Positions 1 through 8,406 of a DNA stretch of 64,000 bases are shown here, piece after piece. Every line of letters starts with the position of its first letter. Within the stretch, counting starts at the first letter, position 1. Source of the DNA: Clostridium beijerinckii (GTDB lineage: Bacteria; Bacillota; Clostridia; Clostridiales; Clostridiaceae); the NCBI RefSeq assembly GCF_018223745.1, contig NZ_CP073653.1, positions 5,733,501 through 5,797,500 of the forward strand, written 5' to 3'. A program made the translations under genes and the position numbers. The notes beneath the pieces were generated by a model, which did not search any database, was not told the origin of the DNA, and worked only from the letters and a program-made list of their open reading frames with translations.

Positions 1-93
1 CTTTGATTTACCTTGAAGTTCCACTTCTACTTCCATCACTTGGTCTCTATATTGAGTTTTCTGCTTTCTTTGTAATTGCTTTGATTTATCCAA
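1..93 (-). CDS. Group II intron reverse transcriptase/maturase, N-terminus only
   Basis: A TTG start at 93 follows AGGAGG (about 8 nt spacing) and opens a frame of 31 codons that runs off the window edge. The visible peptide begins MDKSKQLQRKQKTQYRDQ and is lysine/glutamine rich, which fits the N-terminus of intron-encoded proteins. No reverse transcriptase motif is inside the window, so the call rests on its place inside the intron, in the usual position after domain I. Confidence 0.7.
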   Translation of the reverse strand, partial: MDKSKQLQRKQKTQYRDQVMEVEVELQGKSK

Positions 94-513
94 AGTTGTA
101 AACCTCCTAATGTTCAGTCCTTCATCCGCTATCGCGTTTAGCGGAGTTACTATGACTTCTGCTGACTTCTGATAGTTCAGCTATATATCACTATATAGGT
201 TGTATCCTAGAAATTTAATTCATTTGGCACTTATCTATCAGACCTCCCCAGGTAAGAGCACGCACTTTCACCTCATCTATCTGCCACATTTACTCATTCT
301 GTTTCGGATAGTTATTGGGCTTTACTTTGTATGGCAAGTTTACCCACAGAATTGAGCCTCAGATGTGATTCGTATTCCTCAGACCAAGGCTTTGCCGCCG
401 ACTTCCTTCAGATTCCACCTTGCGATGGACACCCTTGTCTTAAGCTAATGGTTAGCACTATCAGCCCCCATTACGGACTTTCACCGATTAGCGCGTGCCC
501 ATGCTGGGCACAC
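1..513 (-). mobile_element. Group II intron, 5' part (domain I and start of its ORF)
   Basis: Read on the minus strand, the segment opens at 513 with GTGTGCCCAGCATGGGC, a typical bacterial group II intron 5' end. It continues with the conserved domain I blocks seen in Firmicutes introns (GGTGAAAGTCCGTAATGGGG, then AAGGGTGTCC and GGAATCTGAAGGAAG). About 420 nt later a strong ribosome binding site and the start of the intron-encoded protein follow. The rest (maturase body, domains V and VI) lies outside the window. The intron begins 9 nt after a terminator-like hairpin, the target preference known for class C introns, but I cannot assign the class firmly. Confidence 0.85.
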
Positions 514-521
514 CATAAAAT

Positions 522-549
522 AAAGCACCTATATTTCTATAGATGCTTT
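522..549 (-). terminator. Hairpin preceding the group II intron insertion point
   Basis: The arms 522-532 and 539-549 pair over 11 bp with one G-U pair and a 6-nt loop, and are followed on the minus strand by a T-rich stretch up to the intron start at 513. It is a plausible intrinsic terminator and the probable intron target. No gene ending here could be recognised upstream on the minus strand. Confidence 0.5.
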
Positions 550-756
550 TATAACCTACGATTTCTGGATTCGATTAAATCATTTCCCTCTTAGTATTTG
601 TTTCCCTCTAACCACTAGTATTCAAGCCATTTTATCAGTTCTATTACAGCTTAGTATTTTCTATAATTTGTGCAATTCACTGCATCATTATTGCACCATT
701 GATTTAATATTTGTTTAGCAAGAACATACCTTTCTTATTATAATAATGCCAAAAAA

Positions 757-785
757 CTGCAGCTTATTTATTCAATTAGCTACAG
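757..785 (+). terminator. Hairpin with T-run next to an att-like site
   Basis: CTGCAGCT (757-764) pairs with AGCTACAG (778-785) with one wobble pair, followed by GCTTTTT. The order hairpin, T-run, att-like sequence copies the order seen after both integrase genes (5350-5405 and 44801-44860). Confidence 0.4.
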
Positions 786-792
786 GCTTTTT

Positions 793-810
793 ATGGTAAT
801 CCCAACGGGA
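793..810. other. Degenerate att-like sequence (possible outer end of an old element)
   Basis: ATGGTAATCCCAACGGGA matches the 18-bp prophage att core at 15 of 18 positions. If real, it and the core at 5388-5405 bound an older element carrying marR, the UvrA-like gene and a dead integrase. The match is short and could be chance or the end of an unrelated tRNA remnant. Confidence 0.3.
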
Positions 811-865
811 TACGTCAAGCATATTCAACTATGTTCATCTATATTGATTTACTATTGTTATTCTA

Positions 866-928
866 AAAATAGTTTCCATATTGCAATCATTTTGCAAAAA
901 TGTTAAAATAGTTTCCATAAAGAAACTA
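866..928 (+). promoter_or_regulatory. marR operon promoter and palindromic operator
   Basis: A sigma-A type promoter is visible: TTGCAA (881-886), 17-bp spacer, TAAAAT (904-909). A perfect 7-bp-arm palindrome, TAGTTTCcataaaGAAACTA (909-928), covers the expected start of transcription. A direct repeat of 15 nt (866-880 and 905-919) places a second copy of the operator half upstream of the -35. This is the layout of an autorepressed MarR operon; binding by the adjacent MarR is inferred. Confidence 0.65.
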
Positions 929-959
929 CTTTTATAAATATTAAGGAGATACTTACTTT

Positions 960-1397
960 ATGAACAAACAATTATATACTTCTAAATTAGAAGAGGGATT
1001 ATCGAGACTTCAATGTGAACTTGTTGCCGAAAGGAATACGATAAATACAGAGAATATTTCTTGGTTTCAATATGATTTATTAGAATCCTTATATCACACA
1101 AATGGAAGTCGCCCTGCAGAATTAAGCATTAACTTAGGTGTTTCACGTTCTAAAATATCTAAGGGATTAAAAGCTCTTAAAGATAAGGGATATGTAAAAC
1201 AAGAAAAAAGCGATTCCGATGCAAGGGCTCTTTGGACAGCATTAACAGATAAAGGTTTCAAGTTTTTAAAAGAAATAAAAAAAGGTCATGAACATTTAGC
1301 TAAAATTGCATCCTCTGCCTTAACTCCAAGTGAACAAAAACTTTTTGCTGAGCTATGCCTAAAAGTGAGCAGTGTTTTTGAAGAGAGAAGGCGCTAA
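960..1397 (+). CDS. MarR-family transcriptional regulator
   Basis: The 145-residue protein has the length and layout of a MarR winged helix-turn-helix regulator: N-terminal dimerisation helix, recognition region at residues 52-75 (PAELSINLGVSRSKISKGLK), a wing at about 78-97 with DSDARA in place of the usual DxRxxxxxLT strand, and a long C-terminal helix. AAGGAG at 943-948 sets the ATG at 960. The stop is followed 1 bp later by the UvrA-like gene, so the two are co-transcribed. By analogy it should repress the operon until a toxic ligand binds. The ligand cannot be read from the sequence. Confidence 0.88.
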   Translation: MNKQLYTSKLEEGLSRLQCELVAERNTINTENISWFQYDLLESLYHTNGSRPAELSINLGVSRSKISKGLKALKDKGYVKQEKSDSDARALWTALTDKGFKFLKEIKKGHEHLAKIASSALTPSEQKLFAELCLKVSSVFEERRR

Positions 1398-1398
1398 T

Positions 1399-3648
1399 AT
1401 GTCAAAAGAAATGATTGAAATCTTCCATGCAAATGAAAATAATCTTAAGGATATATCTATAAATATACCCAAGAAGAAAATTACAATAATTACAGGTTTA
1501 TCTGGTTCAGGGAAGTCTTCTCTAATCTTCGATACCTTAGCTGCTGAATCCCAAAGGATGTTAAATGATACATATTCCTCTTATGTTCAACAATTATTGC
1601 CCCACTATGGCAGGCCTAATGTTGAAAAAATTAACAATCTTCCTGTTTCTATAATTATAGATCAGAATAAAATAGGAGGAAATGCACGTTCAACAGTTGG
1701 TACCGTCACTGATATATATACCTTACTGCGTCTTCTATTTTCTAGAATAGGGAAACCTTTTGTTGGCTACTCAATGAATTTTTCTTTTAATAATACAAAT
1801 GGTATGTGTCCTTATTGCCAAGGATTAGGAGTAATTAAAGATATTGATATTCATAAATTAATAGACTTTGACAAAAGCTTAAATGATGGTGCTATTAAGT
1901 TTCCAACATTTCAACCCGGAGGATGGAGATTAAGTCGTTATACAGAGTCTGGTTATTTTGATATTGAAAAACCAATTAAAGATTACTCAGATTTAGAACT
2001 TAATACTCTACTTTATGAAGAAGAAAAAGCTCCTGATAATCCTACAAGTAATTGGCATAAGACAGCAAAATATATTGGACTTATTCCAAGAATCAGAAAC
2101 TCATTCTTAGAAAAAGATCAAAAGCAATATAAAAAAGAACTTGAGCAGCTTGTTGATGAACAAATCTGTCCTCATTGTAATGGAAAACGTCTTAATGATA
2201 CTATTTTGTCCTGCAAAATCAATGAAAAGTCAATTGGTGATTGTACTGATATGTCAATAAGTGAATTGAAATCTTTTCTTCAATTAGTCCATGAACAAAA
2301 AGTTCAAACAGTTATTGATGATATTCTCAAGCGTTTATGTACATTAGAAGAAGTGGGATTAAATTATCTTACATTGAATCGTACAACTAATACTTTATCT
2401 GGTGGTGAATCTCAAAGAATTAAAATGTCAAAACATTTAAACAGCAGTCTGAGTGATGTTCTCTATATATTCGATGAACCTAGCATTGGATTACATCCTC
2501 ATGATATAACTGGTATAAATAAGATATTCAAAGGGCTTAAAGAAAAAGGAAATACAGTTATAATTGTGGAACATGATCCTGATGTAATAAATATAGCAGA
2601 TCACATTATTGACATGGGGCCTGAATCAGGAGTTAAAGGTGGAGAAATTACTTTTGAAGGTACATATAAGCAGCTCTTAAATAGTGATACTTCCACTGGA
2701 AATGCTTTATCTAATAGACATGAAATAATTACAGAAAATAAGGAGTTTCACGAATTCTACGAGCTTAATAATGCAAATATGTTTAATTTGAAAAATATTT
2801 CTATAAAAATACCTAGGAATGCCTTAACAGTTGTAACTGGAGTAGCCGGTTCAGGTAAAAGTACATTGATTACACATCTTTTCCTTGACAAGTATCCAAA
2901 CAGCATACTCTTAGACCAAAAAAGAGTCCATACCTCTTCTCGCTCAATACTCGCAACATACATGGGCTTTTTTGATAAAATTAGAGCTATCTTTGGTAAA
3001 GCAAATAGTAAATCACCTTCACTATTCAGCTTTATTGGAGAAGGTGCATGTCCTTTGTGTAAAGGAAAAGGTATAATAAAAACAGATTTAGCTTTTATGG
3101 ATGATGTTGAAGAAACTTGCGAATTATGTGATGGAACAAGATACAAACAAGAAATATTAAATTATAAGTACAGTTCATATACAATAAGTGATATCCTTAA
3201 CCTCTCTGTTGATGAAGCTTTGGCAGTCTTTATTGACAAAGAGCTAAATAAAATATTGTATACTATTTCTGAAGTAAATCTAGGGTATATTAAACTCGGT
3301 CAATCTCTTGACACAATGTCAGGTGGAGAACTTCAAAGATTAAAAATTGCTGTAACTCTTTTAAATAACGCTGGGGAAATTTACATATTGGATGAACCAA
3401 GCACAGGCTTGCATGAGTCAGATATAAAGAAATTGATACAGTTATTTAATAAATTAATTAATAAAGGAAAAACAGTTATAATATTAGAACATAATTTAAG
3501 TATAATGTGCCAAGCTGACTGGATTATTGATTTAGGTCCACTAGGGGGCTTTAATGGAGGAGAACTTGTATATATGGGATATCCTAGTGGCATTACAAAA
3601 TGTTCTTCATCTTTTACAGGAAAAAGATTATTGGAATATATATCTTAA
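1399..3648 (+). CDS. UvrA-like ABC ATPase (short UvrA paralogue, probable drug/DNA-damage resistance)
   Basis: The 749-residue protein has two ABC ATPase halves of UvrA type. Half one has Walker A GLSGSGKSS (residues 33-41), zinc cysteines CPYC and CPHC, signature LSGGESQR and Walker B IFDEPSIGLHP. Half two has GVAGSGKST, cysteines CPLC and CELC, MSGGELQRLK and ILDEPSTGLH. Housekeeping UvrA is about 940 residues; this one is shorter, like UvrA paralogues linked to drug resistance (DrrC type). The ATG at 1399 is preferred over an upstream in-frame ATG at 1372 because it lies 1 bp after marR with a GAGAAGG ribosome site. The partner MarR points to inducible detoxification, not general repair. 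Confidence 0.85.
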   Translation: MSKEMIEIFHANENNLKDISINIPKKKITIITGLSGSGKSSLIFDTLAAESQRMLNDTYSSYVQQLLPHYGRPNVEKINNLPVSIIIDQNKIGGNARSTVGTVTDIYTLLRLLFSRIGKPFVGYSMNFSFNNTNGMCPYCQGLGVIKDIDIHKLIDFDKSLNDGAIKFPTFQPGGWRLSRYTESGYFDIEKPIKDYSDLELNTLLYEEEKAPDNPTSNWHKTAKYIGLIPRIRNSFLEKDQKQYKKELEQLVDEQICPHCNGKRLNDTILSCKINEKSIGDCTDMSISELKSFLQLVHEQKVQTVIDDILKRLCTLEEVGLNYLTLNRTTNTLSGGESQRIKMSKHLNSSLSDVLYIFDEPSIGLHPHDITGINKIFKGLKEKGNTVIIVEHDPDVINIADHIIDMGPESGVKGGEITFEGTYKQLLNSDTSTGNALSNRHEIITENKEFHEFYELNNANMFNLKNISIKIPRNALTVVTGVAGSGKSTLITHLFLDKYPNSILLDQKRVHTSSRSILATYMGFFDKIRAIFGKANSKSPSLFSFIGEGACPLCKGKGIIKTDLAFMDDVEETCELCDGTRYKQEILNYKYSSYTISDILNLSVDEALAVFIDKELNKILYTISEVNLGYIKLGQSLDTMSGGELQRLKIAVTLLNNAGEIYILDEPSTGLHESDIKKLIQLFNKLINKGKTVIILEHNLSIMCQADWIIDLGPLGGFNGGELVYMGYPSGITKCSSSFTGKRLLEYIS

Positions 3649-4099
3649 AATATATATTAAGTAAGATAACTGTATATTTTATTTAATTTTAGGTATTTTT
3701 TAGTATTAAATAAATTTATTAAACTATACTTATATTATGATACTTTATTAATAGCATAAGTGCCTTAATCATTAGTTATTCTAGTATTAAAGGCACTCTA
3801 CTTACAAATTTACTTATACATATATAAATTTATCACTTATTCTTAATGATAAATTATTAATACTAACTTGTATAATGTATTAAATATTATTACCGTTGAA
3901 AAAATCTCCATTGTTTCCTTCTTTATCGTCAAAGCTTTAATTGCAATTCTTTTATGGTCTTTCTTATACTTATCAATGGCATATTCTTATTAAATCAAGT
4001 ATACTTATCCTTTAGTTATGATATTGTTCACCCTCCATTATCCCAAACCTATTTCGTATTTACTTTAGATAAAACTCATTAATGAAATCTATTTTTCTT
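3649..4099. other. Non-coding AT-rich stretch after the UvrA-like gene
   Basis: No gene can be supported. A weak hairpin (AGTGCCT at 3759-3765 with AGGCACT at 3791-3797) lies about 110 nt past the UvrA-like stop and may terminate the operon, though it has no clear T-run. The rest carries stop codons in all frames. Confidence 0.45.
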
Positions 4100-5263
4100 C
4101 ATATAATTTAATCTATCAAAGCCAATTGGAGAGCTACAGTAAGCCTTGGATACACAAATGGTAAAAAGAACGTTGAAAGAAAGCAAGGCTTTAAAACTAA
4201 AAAAGAAGCTTAAGCATGGGTTACTGGAATCTTATCAAAAAGAAATAAAGGATTTATTGCTCCAACTGAAGGTAATACCTTATTTAAGGATTATATATTA
4301 AAATGGTTTGACGAATATAAATCTAAACACATAAGCATAAATACCAAGACAAATTATAAGTCAAGAATTGATACTCACATAGTGCCAAAATTGGGCGGAT
4401 ACAAGTTAAATAAAATTACTAATGCAATCATTCAAGATTTTTATAATAGCCTTATAGGAGAAGGCCTCAAGCCTTCCAGTGTAAAAAAAATCATGGAAAC
4501 TGTTAATGGTGTTTTAAAATATGCTCAAAAAAGTAAGTTAATATATAACCTACCTACTGACATAGAAAAGCAGCCTATGAATAAGCCTAAAGTCGAGTTT
4601 TGGACTAAAGAGGAAATTGATTTTTATTTAGATAAGATTCACGATTCATACCTCTACACACCAATTTTAATAGAAATATTTACTGGCTTGCGTGTTGGAG
4701 AGCTCTGTGGAATAAGATGGTATGATATTGATTTCGAAGATAGGTATCTAACTGTTAATAATCAGGTTATTTATGATAGAGAATTAAAAATATTGGTATT
4801 TTCAGAGATATTAAAGACTGATACAAGCCATAGAAAGATAACTCTAGCTAAAATATTAACTGATTATTTAAAATCAATTAAATGTGATGCACTTGATACT
4901 GATTTTGTAGTATTAGATCGTGAAGGTTCAATGTGTGATCCTAGAAACCTATCAATGAATTTCACTAAATCTATACACAAATATAGAAAATCTATTGATG
5001 ATTTAAAAAGAGAAGGTGAAAATATTCCTCAAAATTACATGCAGCTCAAACAGATAACATTTCATGCCCTCAGACATACCCATGCCACGTTATTAATATT
5101 TAATGGCGAAAATATTAAAGTTGTATCTGAAAGACTTGGACATAAAAGTATATCTGAAACATTAGACACCTATACTCATGTCATGGATGATATGAGAGAT
5201 AATACTGCTGCATTACTTGATAATATATTTAAATATAAACCCCTTAATGATGATAATAAATAA
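4100..5263 (+). pseudogene. Tyrosine recombinase (integrase) remnant
   Basis: The frame matches the intact prophage integrase at 43576-44730 along its whole length. It has no start codon in the region corresponding to the first residues and carries TAA at 4211-4213, where the homologue has Glu (KKDAEKWA). From the GTG at 4382 it is open for 293 codons with FTGLRVGELCG (Arg), FHALRHTH (His-x-x-Arg), LGHKS and DTYTHVM (Tyr nucleophile), so the catalytic half is intact. A terminator and a full att core follow at once, as after the intact integrase. It is best read as the integrase of an earlier related element at the same tRNA. A short protein from 4382 would lack the arm-binding domain. Confidence 0.85.
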
Positions 5264-5349
5264 CTCTAATTTGTGGTCACTTTTAGTCATCTTTTTACTT
5301 CAAATAAACTTTTGGTCATCATTTCGTCACCTTTTTAATAAATAAAAAC

Positions 5350-5372
5350 GGCTTAACCATTGCAGTTAAGCC
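5350..5372 (+). terminator. Terminator after the integrase remnant
   Basis: GGCTTAAC (5350-5357) and GTTAAGCC (5365-5372) form a perfect 8-bp stem with a 7-nt loop, followed by ATTCTTCTTT. It resembles the terminator after the intact integrase at 44801-44831. Confidence 0.65.
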
Positions 5373-5387
5373 ATTCTTCTTTGCACA

Positions 5388-5405
5388 TTGGTACTCCCAG
5401 CGGGA
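5388..5405. other. Prophage attachment site attL (left core)
   Basis: TTGGTACTCCCAGCGGGA is identical to 44843-44860, which spans the 3' end of tRNA-Arg. Flanking bases differ on both sides, so the common core is 18 bp. It marks the left end of the prophage and the right end of the older element remnant. Confidence 0.88.
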
Positions 5406-5524
5406 TTCCTTCCATGCCTTTCAATACATTCTATAAAGTTCTAAAGGGTGCTATTCTACTACGTTTCAAAGCATTTTATACATTAAACAAAAGCCATTAA
5501 AATTGCTCTAAAATTGGAGAATAA

Positions 5525-5545
5525 ACACCGAACAAACACTTTTTT
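5525..5545. repeat. Candidate integrase arm-type site, left side
   Basis: ACACCGAACAAACACTTTTT resembles two sites right of the integrase gene (CACCGAATAAACAC at 44732 and CACCAAATAAACAC at 44772). Arm-type integrase sites are expected on both sides of the core, so this fits the P arm of the prophage att site. Confidence 0.45.
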
Positions 5546-5693
5546 ATATTATTTTTTACTCCTAAAAATTATCCACACTTAAGTATATTTCTATTCTTAG
5601 TTGCATAATAATTTTACGAACTTTATAGGCGTCTAGTGACATCTATAATATGATAAATATATACGCTAAAATAATGGAGGGAAGCAGAAATAG

Positions 5694-5813
5694 AATTTAG
5701 TAAACATAATAAAAGAGATTGGTAAAGTTTTCGACGCTCTAACCAATCTCGCACTTAAAATAGGTACTTTCTTAACCGCTGTTGTAATGGTTTTGAAAAG
5801 CCTAAAGAAATAA
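5694..5813 (+). pseudogene. Small amphipathic/hydrophobic peptide, start codon missing
   Basis: An open frame of 39 codons encodes a peptide rich in Leu, Ile, Val and Lys (for example DALTNLALKIGTFLTAVVMV) ending LKSLKK. GGAGGG at 5676-5681 is well placed, but at the expected start the sequence reads AAATAG then AAT. One inserted T would give AAATATG and a 40-residue peptide. The composition resembles small membrane-active peptides such as leaderless bacteriocins, modulins or holin-like toxins. It is probably inactive as it stands, and no family is assigned. Confidence 0.35.
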
Positions 5814-5871
5814 TCTTCGAGGATCTGCCCCCATTAGATTAAATATATACTAAATCAATTCTCAAATCAAT

Positions 5872-5964
5872 ATGGGTGAATTACTAAAATCTATATTCTA
5901 TATATTACAATTCTTCATTGTGATCATAGGACTGAAATTAACCTTTACTAAAAAGCATAATTAA
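5872..5964 (+). CDS. Possible 30-residue membrane peptide
   Basis: ATG at 5872 opens a 30-codon frame with one transmembrane-like helix (SIFYILQFFIVIIGLKL) and a basic tail KKHN. Size and shape recall toxins of type I toxin-antitoxin systems. There is no clear Shine-Dalgarno sequence, and no antisense RNA can be shown from sequence alone. It could also be chance. Confidence 0.3.
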   Translation: MGELLKSIFYILQFFIVIIGLKLTFTKKHN

Positions 5965-6160
5965 CCCCTAACGTGGCAAGTAATCTGCTCGTCACATTAA
6001 ATCCAGGCAGAACAATAAAACTTAAAATCTTATAATTTTAGATGGTAATCATTATCAAATTATTATGATATAATAATAAAACATAAGGATTTTTCATTGA
6101 AGATTTAATTATTTCAAGAACTTAGCATCCAACGAAGTTTTTCTTAGGAGGCATTGAATT

Positions 6161-6232
6161 ATGCAATATGCAAATATTGGTAATATTTACCATAACTTTA
6201 TACCCTATAATTATTATAAATCATTCATATAA
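6161..6232 (+). CDS. Possible 23-residue peptide with strong ribosome site
   Basis: TAGGAGG sits 8 nt before the ATG at 6161. The frame encodes a Tyr/Asn/Ile-rich peptide (MQYANIGNIYHNFIPYNYYK). TATAAT-like DNA at about 6071 and a Fur-box-like sequence at 6041-6056 lie upstream. No family is recognised. Confidence 0.3.
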   Translation: MQYANIGNIYHNFIPYNYYKSFI

Positions 6233-6248
6233 ATTTTAATTTCTCTTA

Positions 6249-7559
6249 CTAAATCATTTTACCGTCTGCACCTAATCTATATCCATCTATTGTTTTATTG
6301 GTTACCATAGCACCCTCAGGATCAAAATAGTACCAGTCACCACCTATTTGAATCCATTTATATCTTACCATTATGCCTTTTTCATCTAAATAATACCATT
6401 TAGTTTTAGCGTCATTTTGTCTCCAAACACTTTTTTCTATTCTTCCTTCTGAATCTGAATGATACCATCTGTAGGCACCAGTATCTCCCCACTCATTGCA
6501 AGCTATATACATTGGGTGGTACGATGTGCCTAAAGATTTATCCAAATTTATAAGTATTTCTTCGTTAGTATCTGGATCGTTTATTACACTCGAAGAATTC
6601 TCATTGTATCCAGTGTGATATTCTATATATGTTTTTCCATTAATTTTTAATTTAGCTTTTTGGCGTGCTATATATCCATATTTATCTGTTACAAACCAAA
6701 GACTTTCACCTCCATCTGAGTTAATTGATTGAATTATTTGGTTTTTTGCTATCGTTCCGTCTTTATTAAAATATTTAAAGGCGTCTGTACTCGATCCGTC
6801 TACAATATATTTTTTTGCATTCCTATCAGAAGCTCCATTAGGAATTTCTACCTCATCTAGAATCCCATCTTCATTTTTATCAAATATACTTTCAACAACT
6901 CCATCTACTGTTGGAATTTCCTTAAAAAGTTCTCCCGAATCTCTAAAAAGGTAAGTTTTATCACCTTTTACTAAGAAGTGTGTTTCTGGGACACCTCCAT
7001 TACAATAATACGTCTTACCTGCAAAATTTAGCCACCCCTCGTGTGGTGAACCGTTAGAATCAATATACTTTAAACCACCAGGACCTTCGGTTGTCCATCT
7101 TCCGCTTGCTCCTACTTGGGATGAATTCAAATCAGCAACTTTACTTTCTTCTGTACTATCTGTAACTTCATTTTTTGACGTTTCTTCTAAATCGCCAATC
7201 TGGATTTTATTCCCATCTTTATCTATATAAGAAACTGCATCAATTTTAGCACGTGACTGTAATTTACCATCATTTCCTATAAACAATGCTATAGAATTTG
7301 ATGTCAAACTATTTGGATCAAACACTTTAGATACATCACCAGTATAGTATGCGTCACCCTCATCATCTCTATAATAAAAATCATGAACATTAGCAGATAC
7401 ATTCTCAATATCGCCACCTTTAAAATATATAGAAATCGTACTCATCGTGTTTATCTCATTTTCTTGACCTTTAGCACTTACTCCTATTGTATTTAATAAA
7501 AATAGTGGAAGTATTATTGATCCGATAGCTGTATTCTTTCTTAATTTACTCTTATTCAT
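6249..7559 (-). CDS. Secreted protein with cell-wall (choline-binding type) repeats
   Basis: The 436-residue protein has a signal peptide (basic MNKSKLRKN, hydrophobic core, cleavage near VSAKG at about residue 30). Scattered aromatic repeats of the cell-wall-binding type follow, most clearly at the C-terminus (KWIQIGGDWYYFDPEGAMV). The middle carries an acidic EDGILDEVEIPNG-like stretch but no catalytic motif. It lies downstream of the lysis genes at the far end of the late operon and uses its own AGGGGGT site, so it is probably a phage-borne gene expressed on the host surface. The substrate is unknown. Confidence 0.75.
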   Translation of the reverse strand: MNKSKLRKNTAIGSIILPLFLLNTIGVSAKGQENEINTMSTISIYFKGGDIENVSANVHDFYYRDDEGDAYYTGDVSKVFDPNSLTSNSIALFIGNDGKLQSRAKIDAVSYIDKDGNKIQIGDLEETSKNEVTDSTEESKVADLNSSQVGASGRWTTEGPGGLKYIDSNGSPHEGWLNFAGKTYYCNGGVPETHFLVKGDKTYLFRDSGELFKEIPTVDGVVESIFDKNEDGILDEVEIPNGASDRNAKKYIVDGSSTDAFKYFNKDGTIAKNQIIQSINSDGGESLWFVTDKYGYIARQKAKLKINGKTYIEYHTGYNENSSSVINDPDTNEEILINLDKSLGTSYHPMYIACNEWGDTGAYRWYHSDSEGRIEKSVWRQNDAKTKWYYLDEKGIMVRYKWIQIGGDWYYFDPEGAMVTNKTIDGYRLGADGKMI

Positions 7560-7647
7560 ATTTACCCCCTATAAATTCTATAGTCATTCAGTATTATTCA
7601 CATTTTACTATATATTTCAATAATCTTCTACATTATTCCATAAAAAC

Positions 7648-8406
7648 TTACCATTTTATTTCATAGAACCATGATTCTAATTTATTTTTCAACTCATTAC
7701 ATTTGCTCATATCCAAATATTGTGTTTCGATCCAGATCCCTTTATTATTGCCCCTCACGTAGCACGTAATACCATTGAAATACTTCAAGACATTATTTAT
7801 GTTAACCCCATCATATGAAGCTGATTCAGGCGGCAAATAGGTTGTAATTACATAGCCTTTGTTTGTTGCTGCGGCGGCTGGATCTGCTGGTATATTTGAA
7901 TCAAATGCATTGCAAAACCTATGGGCCAAAAGTTGCCAGCTACAACCCCTATAAATGTCCATGTCCGTTTCGCTATCACAAAAGCATATTTCAAATATTA
8001 TGTTGCCAGCTGCAATATGGTTCATTTCATAATCTTTTACATATTTTACACCCCTGTTAGTGAATCCCAACGATCCAAAGTTATTACATAACCTTTGGGC
8101 ATATGGAAGGGCCTTGCTTGATTCTGATGAAACAAGCGCTTCAACCCCATGGCCTGATCCATCAAAAGCATTCATATGAAGGCTTACAAATAGATCCACA
8201 TTAGCGGCATTTGCTGCGGCTGCTCCTTCAGATAATTCAGCATTTGCGTTGCTGCCATTGCTATTACAATCTATAACAGTATGGCCATATTGTATTAATA
8301 GATCCCTAACATATTTGAAATATTGCTGCATTTGTTCGTATTCATTAACGATCCCAACTGCCCCAATACAATTGGAGCTATGCCCGCCCCTTAATCCTAT
8401 TTTCAT
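7648..8406 (-). CDS. Endolysin: N-acetylmuramoyl-L-alanine amidase (Amidase_3)
   Basis: The N-terminal part (residues 1-170) has Amidase_3 features: GLRGGHS with zinc His9, SLHMNAFDGSGHGVE with the second His, and IIFEICFCDSETD with the catalytic Glu. The C-terminal part (from about 178, after an Ala-rich linker) holds YVITTYLPP... and may be a wall-targeting or SPOR-like domain. It should cut the amide bond between MurNAc and the stem peptide at host lysis. The ATG overlaps the holin-like gene stop (TAATG) and has AGGAGG upstream. Confidence 0.88.
   Translation of the reverse strand: MKIGLRGGHSSNCIGAVGIVNEYEQMQQYFKYVRDLLIQYGHTVIDCNSNGSNANAELSEGAAAANAANVDLFVSLHMNAFDGSGHGVEALVSSESSKALPYAQRLCNNFGSLGFTNRGVKYVKDYEMNHIAAGNIIFEICFCDSETDMDIYRGCSWQLLAHRFCNAFDSNIPADPAAAATNKGYVITTYLPPESASYDGVNINNVLKYFNGITCYVRGNNKGIWIETQYLDMSKCNELKNKLESWFYEIKW

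Larger units (their letters stand above)
550..865. other. Non-coding stretch upstream of the marR operon
   Basis: No supported gene is present. It contains a hairpin (757-785) and an att-like sequence (793-810), described separately. The rest is AT-rich DNA with no coding signal. Confidence 0.5.
5406..6248. other. attL-proximal region with only very small ORFs
   Basis: There is no gene of normal size in this 840-bp stretch. It holds an arm-type site, two short hydrophobic peptide frames (5694-5813, 5872-5964) and a 23-codon frame with a good ribosome site (6161-6232). GATGGTAATCATTATC at 6041-6056 resembles a Fur box. Confidence 0.5.

Noticed and set aside
331..594. 87-codon frame on the plus strand
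   Set aside because: It lies antisense to the conserved domain I of the group II intron, so the open frame reflects RNA structure conservation, not a protein.
4382..5263. Integrase fragment as a working shorter recombinase
   Set aside because: It keeps the catalytic residues but lacks the arm-binding domain, and the upstream frame shows decay.
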